A DNA stretch of 64,000 nt from Hymenopus coronatus (lineage: Eukaryota > Arthropoda > Insecta > Mantodea > Hymenopodidae): assembly GCA_030762935.1 (NCBI GenBank), contig CM060897.1, forward strand, positions 116,284,676-116,348,675, read 5' to 3'. Of the stretch, positions 42,843-54,166 are shown in pieces. The notes under the pieces are model-generated. The model did no database searches. It was not told where the DNA came from and worked only from the letters and a program-made list of their open reading frames with translations. Made by a program: the position numbers and the translations under genes. The first letter of the stretch is position 1. Each line of letters starts with the position of its first letter.

Positions 42843-43232
42843 AAATTGTTCCACAGCATACTTGCCACAAAAGTTGAAAGTCAAGCAACTATTTCGGCAT
42901 TGCAAGCAAGATATATTGAAATATATATCGGACAGATGCCCAAAACTTTTTTTCTTACAATATTTCAGTATAAAATCTGACGGCAGACCTCGGAGATTGA
43001 TGCTATTCTCGCTGTTACTGCATTCCTGTTTATTACTAATACTGCTGGGCAACTCTTTGTTATACCATAACTGTTTCTCGCCTCTGTTACTTATTGACAT
43101 AACAGCACTGTCCTTACTGCTGAATTTGCAGAACTGCTGCCGTCCAGCGACTCCCTCTGCCGAACGCAAGCAAGACATTCTAATAGGAAAACTTGGCATC
43201 AAGCCAGTAATGAAACAACCGCGCCAAACAAC
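42843..43232. other. Unassigned sequence, less AT-rich
   Basis: Lies between the inverted flank and the next H1 copy. Both strands have open frames over most of it (plus frame from 42862 contains RPRRLMLFSLLLHSCLLLIL), which is unusual here but without recognised similarity. Could be captured single-copy DNA. Confidence 0.35.
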
Positions 43233-43983
43233 CCAAAAACTCAATATCAAGATTCCAAAGGAAATATATATTTTGAGGTCCACTGCGTCCACAAAATTAT
43301 TTTTAGAAAAAGGTCTATGCCTATGTGAGTCTGAGTGTGTGTGGATAGCATAGCTCAAAAATTAAAATACCGTTAACTACCAATCCACGGATCGAACACG
43401 AGGATGTTCAAGAAAGTCCCCCACCCCAAACTACCATTACTGTGGAAAATTTGTTGAATTTTTTTTATTTTCTCAAAAGTGGCTCTAACTATTTTGATTA
43501 AAATACCCAATATTAAGTATATATACACAAATAAAATGTATAACTGGAATTTTCTGGGAATAGCTTCTAAAGACCTGTTGATTCTGGATGAATTTTGCTG
43601 AATTTTGCATAACTGGTAAACTGTAAGATGTAGATGTAATATACACAAATGTAGATCTCGTTGAAGTACACAATTTGTGCCATACACATTTTTGTTGTAG
43701 ACTTGATCGTTTCCGAGATATTCCTTCTTATTGGTTTCAATTTTAAACCATGTATCTTCTCATAGGGTCACTTTTCGCTTCATCTCTCTTTTGTTTTTCT
43801 GAAAATGCAAAGTGAAAGGAATTTCAATTGTTCACATACGAGCGGCTTTTAAGAGATTTGACTATCGCTTTAGTCTAGTGCATTCCTTTATTTTGCTTTT
43901 ACTTATACAAGACCATTTCTGTTTAAGTTTGTCTCGATTAGCATGATGTACAGAAATTCATGTGAACGGTACATGTCTGATTT
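43233..43983 (+). mobile_element. H1 repeat copy, palindromic tip missing
   Basis: From AAAAACTCAATATCAAGATT through GTCCCCCACCCCAAACTACC to CATGTGAACGGTACATGTCT. Confidence 0.85.
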
Positions 43984-44021
43984 TATTATTGGATTTTAAT
44001 ACATTGCGCGATATGTACATT

Positions 44022-44023
44022 TC

Positions 44024-44056
<33 letters not shown>

Positions 44057-44100
44057 GAGAAAGAGAGAGATAGAGAGGGATAGAGAGGAGAAAAAAGTAT
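44022..44100 (+). repeat. (GA)n purine tract
   Basis: GA-rich microsatellite with GACA, GAAA and GATA interruptions. Confidence 0.9.
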
Positions 44101-44576
44101 AGCGAATACGAATCAGAGCAACTGAGAGATAGAGAAATACGTATTTTAAGAAGGAGAAACTGGGTAAGGAAGCGGTAGCGAGAATATAAGAATATCCTCA
44201 CTTCGTGCAATAACATGAGCAAACCTAAGGATTCTACTTGCAAGAAATAAAAGCTTATAGCTCAAAAAAGTATTTTTTCCTCTACGCATTTTCCTCATAT
44301 TGCTATAAAAGCTCTTGGAGATCACGAAGCGCATACCGGAGAGACAATATGGAGTACGTTTCCTTTAGACGGCCTTTCTTTCTTGTTTTCTTCACTTTTA
44401 TTCACAGAGTAAAAATGCCGCACGAAATAAATATTGTGTTCAGAGCGAGTCAGTTATTCTGCAATTGGATCATCTTTTAGATATATGTATATGCCGGTTG
44501 AGTCTTCTTTGCCTTCTTGACACGAATTATAATTTTGGATCGAATTGTTTTAACTTTTATCTTTCCATTACTGCTA
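44101..44576. other. Unassigned spacer
   Basis: No repeat or gene recognised. Confidence 0.45.
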
Positions 44577-45112
44577 TGGGACGGCGCCAGGGGCGAGTGG
44601 TTAGACCGCTGACCTCCTACCTAGGCTTAGAACCCAAACGCTGCATGTGGGATTTGTGCTGGACGGAGCGGCCTCTGGGCGGGTTTTCTCCGGGTCCTCC
44701 GGTTTCTCCCGCCACTCATTCCACCAATTGTTTCATCACCGTTCCTACCATCTATTTCGCATTTCATATCTCCACTTCCTCACGCTAATGCCTGGCTAGG
44801 ACTCACCACTCGTTCCAGGTTCTGCATTCTGTGATTTCGGGCCGTTGGCTCCCTAATGGACTCTGACTCCACTTAGGGTGGTGTCAGTCCTATATACGGG
44901 TAGGGTAAGCCAAATCTGAAAAAAAATATTGTAATATTTTCTCTTACGTATTTTCTATTGTGTAATTTGTGGCCAAATTATTGAATATATTGTATCGCTT
45001 TTGTTTTCTCACTGCTATATGACTGTATAGTGATTGTCCCTAATATGAGGCCAAAGGCTCCTTGGGACGAGAATCCAAGTAAATATCTAAGTAAATAAAT
45101 AAATGCAAATAT
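44577..45112 (+). mobile_element. SINE family S2 head with a different, longer 3' part
   Basis: GCGCCAGGGGCGAGTGGTTA (A box, partly altered), GGTTTTCTCCGGGTCCTCCG and CCACTCATTCCACCA match S2; the B box is degraded. From about 44740 the body differs: TCCTCACGCTAATGCC, GGGCCGTTGGCTCCC, GGCCAAAGGCTCCTTGGGAC, ending in (AAAT)n-like AAATAAATAAATGC. Such a tail suggests recruitment by a LINE that primes on short tandem repeats. Confidence 0.65.
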
Positions 45113-45151
45113 ATTTTTTTGCAGAATAGATACAGACATTTATGTAAATTT

Positions 45152-45723
45152 CACTTTCTCTAACCCACATGTACAATGTGTATAGTGGATAGAGAAAGTA
45201 TTGTATGGCACCCAAATGTTTGATACCGTGCTTCCACGGAAATATATGTTTTGAGAGTTCCTAAGTACGAAAAAAGAATTTTCAAGAAAAAATCCTCTGT
45301 GTGGCTGTGGATGGCATAGCCCAAAAACAAAAGTCAGTTAAATACCATACATGGTATTTAAGTTCAGTGTCTTCCAAGGATGCAACATGAAGATTTTTAA
45401 GAAAATCCACCCACCGCAACTACCTTTTATATGGAAATTTTTATAGTTTTTTTTATTATTTCAAATATTTACATCACAAATAAAAAAATATATTTTGAAT
45501 TTTTTTGGGAATAGCCTCAGAAGAGCTCTTTATTCTAATTGAATTTTGCAGATTTTTTTAAAACGGTTAAACCGTAAGAGATAGAAAAATACTTGTTATC
45601 CATAAAATTAGATCTCATAAGAACCATAATTTATGTGAAATCTGGACACCGAATTTGTGGGTGGAATAATATACTTCCTCTAGTCACTATACACATTATA
45701 TATATGTACGTGCTAGAGAAAGT
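45152..45723. mobile_element. H1 composite with a palindromic tip at both ends
   Basis: 45152-45635 is plus orientation from ACTTTCTCTAACCCACATG to CCATAATTTATGTG; then GAAATCTGGACACCGAATTT starts the palindromic end in minus orientation, finishing GCTAGAGAAAGTAAAAA at 45723. Result: a 572-bp unit whose two ends are inverted copies of the same terminus. Confidence 0.8.
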
Positions 45724-45772
45724 AAAAATAATTATATTTTCTAATATTTTATTTTGAAAAACTATCAATTTT

Positions 45773-46632
45773 AATATCTCTAGTCCGTATGTTCAATGTA
45801 CATAGTGATGGAAAAAGTACTGTATTCTACCCAAAGGTTTAATTTTGAGATTTCACCGGAAATACATGTTTTGAGACCCCCGAAACTAACAAAAGCATTT
45901 TTGGAAATGCTCGTGTGTGTGCGTGTGCGTGTGCGTGTGGACAGCATAGCAAAAAAATAACAAACCTGATATTTAAATTCAGTATTTTCCAAGGATGTAA
46001 CACAAAGATTTTCAGTTAAATCCCGCATCCCCAGATAGCCCTTCCAAGAAATATTTTTCAAAAATTTTGATGTTTACAAAAATGAATCTAGTGATTTTGA
46101 TTAAAACGTCGTATGTTTAAGATAGTTTTATAACAACCGGAATGTATTTGGATTTTCTGAGTATATTCTCTAAAGACCTCCTCATTCTTGATGACTTTTT
46201 TTATAACTAGTATATACTTGTAAACTGTAAAAGATAGACGAACACTTACCACACAGAAAAGAAGGATCTCGTTAAACACACAATGAATATCATTCACATT
46301 TTTTTATTGGAAGAGGCAGCCATTTCTGAGATATTCTATATTATTGGTTTCAATTTTATGTTACAAAAACGGGAAGCCATCTTGTATTTTGTTTTTCTTT
46401 TGTTTGACCCCTGGCAAGTAAAGAGAACCTAATTTTCATTGTTTCAATTAGCGACCGGTGTTTAAAGACTTGACTATCCCATTAGTCTAGTGTATTCCCT
46501 TATTTCCTTTCTACTTACAAAGAAGTTAGTTAAAGTACCATTTATCCTTATGTTTATCTCGATCAGCATGATTATAAACAAAAGTTTGTGTGCGGAACAG
46601 CTATAGAAAGTCATGTGAATGGAAAACATTCA
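45773..46632 (+). mobile_element. H1 repeat copy, near full length
   Basis: TATCTCTAGTCCGTATGTTC (tip), GTGTGCGTGTGCGTGTGCG (GT tract with GC), and distal AAGTCATGTGAATGGAAAAC. The CCCCACCCC block is CGCATCCCC. Confidence 0.85.
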
Positions 46633-47209
46633 ACTTTTTTAATTGTTTACAAACTTGATATTATTTTACAAAGGCAATACCTGAATGCCAGTTTTTCTAT
46701 ATTAATTATAGTAATTCTCTACATTCCCATTCCGAAAAATGGAATGTTTGAAATACTTAACTGGCTGAATCTTTCAGTTAGCGCTAGGGCATCATTGGAT
46801 CGACGCAAACGTCAAACACGCCTTTCCGAGGAAATCGGCTTTTCAATGAAAAACACTTTCTCGTCTGCATCAATCCATCATCCTAATATAAATCTCTGTC
46901 CATGCATCCATTAACTTCATACGAAACGCGCGGCAATCTTCGTTTAGTATTTTTTTCTAAACAAATGCCTATTTAAATTTAACCATCCGTCCACCCGATA
47001 GTTCTTCAAGCGGGATGTATGGCACCTTGCCAATTTCTTGGCTCTATCAATCCTTTTTCATGCACTACTAATTGGTTTATCAGTTTTTTTCTTTCCTTCA
47101 CTCTTCCTTGATATCGGCGAGAAGCCGTCGAAGACCCGTAACGATATTTCCTTCCTGCTATCAAATTGCTTTTGATACTGTTTTATATTTCAGCGAAAGT
47201 ATATACATA
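46633..47209. other. Unassigned spacer
   Basis: 46700-47180 is slightly less AT-rich with an open plus frame to 46914 (…ASLDRRKRQTRLSEE…) that I do not recognise. Confidence 0.35.
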
Positions 47210-48483
47210 CTTTTGCTTTCTATACTAAATACACATTACTCTATCCAAACATTCAATACAGAAATTTCACCAGAAATACATTCTTTATGTTTATCTGTAT
47301 AAAAAAGCATTTTTAGAAAAAGGTTTGTGTGCCTGTGAAAATCATAATTCAAAACTGAAAAATCGGTAAAATACCAAACTTGGTACTTAAAAGTTTACCA
47401 TATTTAAAGGATGCGACTCGAAGATTTTGAGGAAAGTCCCCATACTCATAAACTACCCTTAACTTAGAAAACCTTAAAAATATTTGATTTTCTCAAAAAT
47501 GTCTAACGATTTGTTTTAAATAGCACACATTAAACATATTTACATGCCAAATGAAATATATATCCTGAATTTTCTGAGAATAGCCTCTGATGACCTCTGC
47601 ATTCTGAATGTCCTTTGTATAACTGGTAAACCGGAAGAGATAATCAAAATCTAACACATCAAAAATGTAGATCTTGAATAAAAACACACTATTTATGTTA
47701 TATTTTGTTTTTGTGGAGTTGGCCGTTTTAGAGAAATTCCTTGTTATTTATTTCAGCTTTAAAAACTCAAACTTTTCTCATACAGGAATTTGTCAACGCT
47801 TGGCCACGCATAGAAACGGATTTCATTCCCATAGGAACCACAGTTTAAAACATTTGACTGTTGGTTTAGCTTAGTGTATTTCTTTATTCCCCTTCTGCTT
47901 ATATGTAACTAAATAAATGATACAAATTTTGTGTTTTTTGGCTATATCTTACGTTTCACCACTGTGCAAAATTCAGATAAATTCATCCATAATGAAGAGG
48001 TCTTCAGTGAGTATTTCCAGAAAATTAAATATTTACATTTTATTTATCATGTAAATATCTTAAATATACGACAGTTTAATCAAAGTTGCTAGAGTAATTT
48101 TCGAGAAAACCTAATATTTCGAAATTTTGTTCATGTAAAGGGTAGTAGGGGGTGGGTGATTTTCTTGAAAATCTTCATGTTGTATCCTTGGAAAATACTA
48201 AACATAAATGCTAAGTTTGCTATTTAACGGTCTTTTCCTTTTTGAGCTTTGATTTAGGGGTCTTTTCTCTACATCTCTGTAACAAATTATTGTTAAAGGC
48301 TTTATTCTTCTATCTACGCCACGCTAATCGAAATAAACATTAGCAGGAATGCTTTATTGTAAGTAGAAGGAAAATAATGGAATACACTAAGATAAAGCGA
48401 TATTCAATAGTCAAAACTTTTAAAAGCTTATTAACTAGTTATAGAGATGCAAAGAAAGTTTTGTGAATGCAACACATTAGCAT
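47210..48483. mobile_element. H1 mosaic of four segments
   Basis: Plus segment 47210-47920 (TGCTTTCTATACTAAATAC to CTTATATGTAACTAAATAA); minus segment 47921-48260 (TACAAATTTTGTGTTTTTTG, GGGTAGTAGGGGGTGGGTG, TTTTTGAGCTTTGAT); minus segment 48261-48435 restarting at CTTTTCTCTACATCTCTG; plus distal tip 48436-48483 (AGAAAGTTTTGTGAATGCAA). All are H1 but in an order no single insertion produces. Confidence 0.75.
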
Positions 48484-48494
48484 TTTTTTATACC

Positions 48495-48672
48495 TAGTCT
48501 TTAACCCCACTTTTACTACATATGATACCGCGGGCATTGGCACCGATGATACTTGGAACGAAGACGCAGTACCGGTGGAATGCGATGGCGGGGGAAACCA
48601 GAGAACCCGGAGAAAGCCCACCCAGACGTCGCTTTGTCCACCACAAATGCCATAACTAACCACTCGGCTCCT
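48495..48672 (-). mobile_element. SINE family S2, B box deleted
   Basis: Minus strand: GGAGCCGAGTGGTTAG (A box), then directly TTTGTGGTGGACAAAGCGAC and CTTTCTCCGGGTTCTCTGG, CCCCGCCATCGCATTCCACC. The anticodon-to-B-box part is missing. Confidence 0.75.
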
Positions 48673-49499
48673 TTAGCGTTTACTTCTGCAATTAGAGTAG
48701 CAAAATACAGCTACAAAAACAGGTTCTATGTGTTTTTATGATTTAATGCTAAAAGAGTAATTTATTCAGAAAATTGTATTAAAGAATTGGATTCCAGCGT
48801 GTCTACTGCAATAAAGTCGTGGTCATACTCTTGAGAACTGCGGAAATGGAAGGCCAGGAATGTTGACAGTAGTGTTGTGTCTAGACACTTAGTACAACTG
48901 GTTCTGTCAGTGCTTCAGACACTTAAATGTATTCAGAACTATAGCAATCTTTACAAATCAACAGTATCTAGATATGTTTCTTGTTTATAACAAAGCTCAG
49001 CTTTTAGTCAGGTCTCGTGAATATAATTGGATTGCTGCCGTTAGTGGTAGCATAAACACACAAGCACACAGCGAAACAGATCTCAAGCACAGACCAAAGC
49101 AAAACATTGGCCTGCCCACAAAACATTAGGCTCTTAAGTCTTACTCTGTTAACAGCCTGTGCAGATAATATATTCAATAATGTTTAGTTATCTCTGTTAA
49201 CTTTCAAGTAGATGAAGCTGTTATTTGCTATATTTGGATCTCACAGCGAATGAAATCTGCGCACTCATACACCTAACACACTTTATACGTAACAGTGTTC
49301 GGTAGCGAATGCAGTATTTTTAAGAAAACATAAACAGAATGTCAGCTTCAAAACGCAGTATCATTTTCATACCATTTTTAGGGGCTCCTCAGAAGCTGCA
49401 AAAGAATTGGAGTCGTTGAGAGGGATATAAAAACCTGTTTTCCGAATTAAAGTAAGAGCAGCATATGTAACAAAATAATTCATGCAATATAGGGTTAAG
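48673..49499. other. Unassigned stretch
   Basis: No H1 or SINE match and no transposase motif seen. Confidence 0.45.
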
Positions 49500-50146
49500 T
49501 ACGAGGGTCATCCAGAAAGCCACACACGATTTGGCATTATCAACACGAAGCTTTATTTACAAAGCTATAGTACCTTACTCTATTTTTCAACGTAATCATC
49601 ATTGCTATCAACATTTTTATCGTCTTGTGGCACCGTTTTTCAACGCATATGGTGTACTCTTTCACCGCTAAAGATGAGCCAAAATGTCATACCACTTTGA
49701 GTCCTTCATGGCTGGGAAATCTTTTCCATCCAAAAAAAAAAAAAAATGTTTCTAAATGCTTCATTAACATTTGCTTTCAACGCCTTCATAACGATTGATG
49801 AACTTTCACTCCGGTCTTTTTCGTCCTCCTGGTTCATCCTTGATTACTCGTAAGTATGTGCCATTTCCTACCGAAGACTCGTTCATTGCATTATCACTGT
49901 ACACTTGTGTTATTTCTTATAACATTCGATTGCCGAATATTTTGAGCATTAAAAAAACAAATAAATATTTTTTTGGCAGTAGAAAAGATTAACACCGGTG
50001 TTGAAAAACTGGTACCACGTGACATGATATGGAGATTACCTTGACAAATAGAGTAAGGTACTGGAACTTGGTAAGTAGTTTTGTGCTAACTTTCGTTATT
50101 ATTTAGTTAAGACAAATCGTCTGTCACTTTCTGGATGATCCTCGTA
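49500..50146. mobile_element. Palindromic mariner derivative built from two 3' ends
   Basis: Ends TACGAGGGTCATCCAGAAAG and, inverted, TACGAGGATCATCCAGAAAG, each closing on TA. Inside the left arm the minus strand encodes KNVDSNDDYVEK-stop; inside the right arm the plus strand encodes VEKLVPRDMIWRLP-stop at the corresponding place. Both stops are followed by ATAGAGTAAGGTACT-like sequence. So both arms (about 140 bp) derive from the C-terminal end of the same mariner in opposite orientation, with about 350 bp of unrelated DNA and an A-run (49732-49746) between. Confidence 0.75.
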
Positions 50147-50710
50147 ATTGCTTTACCACTTCCATTACATTTCCTATGCAATGTAAGTACTGTATTGGAT
50201 CTAAAAATGCCCAATCAGAATTTCGATAGAGATATTGATTTTGAATTGTGAATTCATATTCCAGTAAATAGAAATGCCCCGTCAATGTCTCTATGGCGCT
50301 TGGCAACATCGTTAACAATCTAAATCATTTTTAATTCTGTAGATCTGACCATTTTATAACTAGCATGCTGTGTTCGTTTAACTCTGTTTTAAGCAGGTAA
50401 CTGTCAGGGATTGTCTTTTTATACCTCTAATGAGAACATGAATAGCATGTGGATGTGTTTTTATTGCAAATTATTAGGACAGAAAAAGGCGTTTGAAGCT
50501 GTTATTCTCTTTACACAAAGCTCTGTATTTGTCGATCATTAATTGGCAGTAACTGTATCTCCATAAACAGAATTTCCACTAACGATGATCTTTGTGTGAC
50601 AAATGTATTGAGAATGTTTCCCACTGACACATTTGGTTTATTGGAGGTGAATATAAAATACATTTTTGTAGTCTCTGTGTCAAATGAAGATTAATATGCA
50701 TACATAAAAA
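50147..50710. other. Unassigned spacer
   Basis: No feature recognised. Confidence 0.5.
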
Positions 50711-51519
50711 CTGATGTGTTCCATTAACATGACTTTCTCTGCATCTCAGTAACAAATTATTGTTAAAAAGCTTATTATTCTATCTAATTTATCTTAATCG
50801 GGATAAGCGTTATCAGAATTGCTCTTGTTACTTGCTTTCTAATAACTAGAAGGGGAATAAGGGAATACACTAGGCTAAAGTGATATTCAAATCTTTTAAA
50901 AGCTGGTTGCTATGTAGTTGAATTACAATTCTTAGCATTGCCAGCAGTTGACAAATTTCTGTATGTGAAATGTTAAAAGTATTTTAAAACGAAACCAAAA
51001 ACAATAAAAGTCTCAAAAATACCCCATTTCATGAAAAAAAATTGTATATGACTTTAACTGCGTAATTTAAGGGGATATACGTTCTGTGTAGTACTTAAGT
51101 TTTTGGCTATCATTTACGGTTTACCGGCTATGAAAAGTTCAGCTACATTCATCTAAAATAAACAGGCTTTCAGAGTCTATATTTAATTCACGGTATTTTA
51201 GTCAAGCTGTTTTTGAGCAGAAAAATAATTTCGATTATTTTTCCCCCTTTTAAAGGGCAATTAGAGATGGAGGATTTTCCTCAATATCTTCGGGTCGCAT
51301 TCCTGAAAGTTTGTTTTTTTACCGACTTTCGTTTTTGAGTTATCGGGTTTACAGTCACACGGACACACACGTACACACACTCGGATTTGCTTGAAATGCC
51401 TTCTTTGGTTCAGGAGAGCCTAAATCCTATATTTCCGGTGAAATCTCGGTATTTAATTTTTGGGTGGAATGCAATAGGCACCTACTCTTTCTATGTATTA
51501 TGACATAAGCAGAGAAAGT
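50711..51519 (-). mobile_element. H1 repeat copy, first of a head-to-tail triplet
   Basis: CTGATGTGTTCCATTAACAT to GCAGAGAAAGT; central part shortened after TTCAGAGTCTAT. Confidence 0.85.
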
Positions 51520-51526
51520 AAAAAAA

Positions 51527-52354
51527 TGACGTGTTCCATTCACATGATTTTCTCTTCATCTCTGCAACAAATTATTGTTAGAAAGTTTAAGCTTCTATTT
51601 ACTTCATGCTAATCGAAGAAAGAATGGCTGAAATGGCCTTATTACTTGCTTCCTTGCAAGTAGAAGCGAAATAAGAGAGTACCATATCTTAAAGGGATCG
51701 TCAAAAGGTGGTTAACAAATTCCTTTATGAGAAAAGTGTGATTTTTAAAGTTTAAACCAAAAACAAGGAATACCTAAAAAGCGATCAACTCCACGAAAAC
51801 ATGTATATGACATAAATTATGTGTTGAAACGTGCCCTACATTTTTGTGTGGCAAGTTTTGTCAATCTCTTACAGTTTAGCAGTTATGCCAAATTTCGTAA
51901 AATTCATCCAGAATAAAGTAGTCTTCAGAGGCTATTCCCAGAAAATTCAAGATATACTCTTTATTTGTTAGGTAAATATCTTTAATATACGATATTTTAA
52001 TCAAAATTGTTAGAGCCATTTATGAGAAAATCAAAATTTTAGAAAAAAGTTCAATTTAAAGGGTAGTTTGGGGTGGGGGGATTTATCTTAATATCATTGT
52101 GTCGCATCTCTCGAAGCTACTAAATTAATATACCAAGTTTGGTACTTTACCGTCTTTTGGTTTTGAGGTTATCGTGTTCACAAACGCACGGACATATGGA
52201 CACACGGACACACACAGGACCTTTTTGTGAAAATGCTTTTTTTGGATATTGGGACCCTAAAACATATATTTCCAGTAAAATCTCGGTTTCGAATTTTTGG
52301 GTGGAGTGCAATACCTTCTCTATCCACTATGTACATAGTGTGTATAGAGAAAGT
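51527..52354 (-). mobile_element. H1 repeat copy, second of triplet
   Basis: TGACGTGTTCCATTCACATG to TATAGAGAAAGT, separated from the first copy by only seven A. GACACACGGACACACACAGG at the GT tract; clean palindromic tip. Confidence 0.88.
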
Positions 52355-52359
52355 AAAAA

Positions 52360-53221
52360 TCTGATGTGTTACACTCACATGACTTTCTCTAGCTGACCTA
52401 AAACTTCTTACATAAAATTATTCTTCTTTCTGCCCCTTGCTAATCGAGGTACTCATTAGCACAATGTCTTATTACTTAGTTCCGTATAAGCAGGAAGAAC
52501 ATAAGTGAATGCACTAGGCTAAACCGATAGTCAAATGTTTTAATACCTGTCGTTATGCGATTGTCATTACAAATCGCTTTTTTCTAGGCCAGGAGTAGAA
52601 CAAAAGAAAAACGGAAACTCCCATCTGAGAAAAGTATAAGTACTTCACAACTGAAACTAATAACAATGAATACCTCGAAAACGGTCAGCTCCACGAGAAA
52701 AATGTATATTATATAACTTGTGTATTTTAAGAAGCCGTACAGTTTTTGTGTAATACGTTTTTGTCTATCTTTTACGGTTTACTAGTTATGCCAAATTAAG
52801 CAAACTTCATCCGGAATAAACAGGTCTTCAGAAGCTATTGCCAGAAAATTCAAGATATACATTTTATTTGTCAGATAAATATCTTTAATATATGATATTT
52901 TAATAAAAATCATTAGAGCTATTTTTAAGAAAATAAAAATTTTCGAAAAAAGTTCCATGTAAAGGGTAGTTTGGGGTGGGAGGATTTTTCTCAAAATCTT
53001 CATGTCGCATCCCTGAAAGATACTAAACTCAAATACCATGTTTGGTATTTTAGCTACTTTTTTGTTTTTGAGTTATCGTATTCATAGACACACGGACACA
53101 CGGACACACACAGGGGGTCCTAAAACATATATTTCTGGTAAAATCTCGGTATCGAATTTTTGGGTAGAATACAATGCTTCTCTATCCCTATGTACATTGT
53201 GCATACGGGACTAGAGAAAGT
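52360..53221 (-). mobile_element. H1 repeat copy, third of triplet
   Basis: TCTGATGTGTTACACTCACA to CTAGAGAAAGT, after five A. Closely similar to 10222-11139 (shared TTACACTCACATG, GCTCATTAGCACAATG-like and CTCCACGAGAAAAATGTAT variants), suggesting a common subfamily. Confidence 0.88.
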
Positions 53222-53331
53222 AAAACACGGATCACACCAATATCAGCCTAGGAAAAATAAAGCTAACTAAAACCTTATGGAAAAGTCGCCTGGGATAAAA
53301 AGCTAAAAGCCTTATCTGGTCGCTATATGAA

Positions 53332-54166
53332 ATGATGTGTTCCGTTCACATTACTTTCTCTATAACACTGCAACAAATTATTCTATTTACTTCATCTAAT
53401 GGAGCAAAAATTAACAGAAATAGTCTTATTACTTGCTTCCTTGTTAGTAGGAGCAAAATAAGGGGGTACCATAGGTTAAAGTGATAGTCAAAAGCTGGTT
53501 GCTCTGCAACTGAAGTTCCTTTGTTTGTATGGACAGGAGTTCCCAAAGCCCTGTATGAGAAAAGTATAAGTTTTTATAGCTGAAACCAAAAAACAAGGAA
53601 TATCTGAAAAACAACCAACTCCACGAAAAAAAATGTATATATCATAAATTGTGTATTTTAAGGTGCTCTACATTTGTTGTGTGGTAAGTTTTTGTCCATC
53701 TCTTACGGTTTAGCAGTTATGCAAAATTCCCTAAAATTGACCCGGAATAAAGTAATCTTCAGAGGCCATTTCCAGAAAATTCAAAATATACATTTTATTT
53801 GCCAGTCGTTTAATATACGAAATTTTAATCAAAATCGTTAGAGCCATTTTTGAGAAAATAAAAATTTTCAAAAAAAGTTCCATGTAAAGGGTAGTTTGGG
53901 GTGGGGGATTTTTCTCAAAATCTTTGTGTTGTATCCTTGGAAGATACTAAAATTAAATACCAAGTTTGGTATTTTAACGACTTTTCGTTTTTGAGTTATC
54001 GTGTTCACAGACACAAGGACACACACACTGACCTTTTTCTGAAAATACTTTTTTGGATACAGGGGACCCTAAAGCATATATTTGCGGTGAAAACTTGGTA
54101 TCGAAATTTTTGGTGGAGTGCAATACCTTCTCTATACACTATGTACATTGTACGTATAGAGAAACT
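53332..54166 (-). mobile_element. H1 repeat copy in segmental duplication, unit 1
   Basis: ATGATGTGTTCCGTTCACAT to CGTATAGAGAAACT, with the CCAAGTTTGGTATTTTA core. Followed directly by block X. Confidence 0.88.

Noticed and set aside
44022..44243. Minus-strand SLSLSL frame
   Set aside because: GA-tract artefact.
52782..53039. Recurrent short frames such as YIKDIYLTNKM-ILNFL and MYI-REGI-HPKI at many places
   Set aside because: They are translations of conserved H1 nucleotide sequence, appear with stops and shifts between copies, and have no consistent frame across the family.
50711..53221. H1 as a satellite array or CRISPR-like array
   Set aside because: Only three adjacent units, non-identical, of ~0.83 kb, with dispersed copies in both orientations elsewhere; not a short-repeat/spacer pattern and the genome is eukaryotic.
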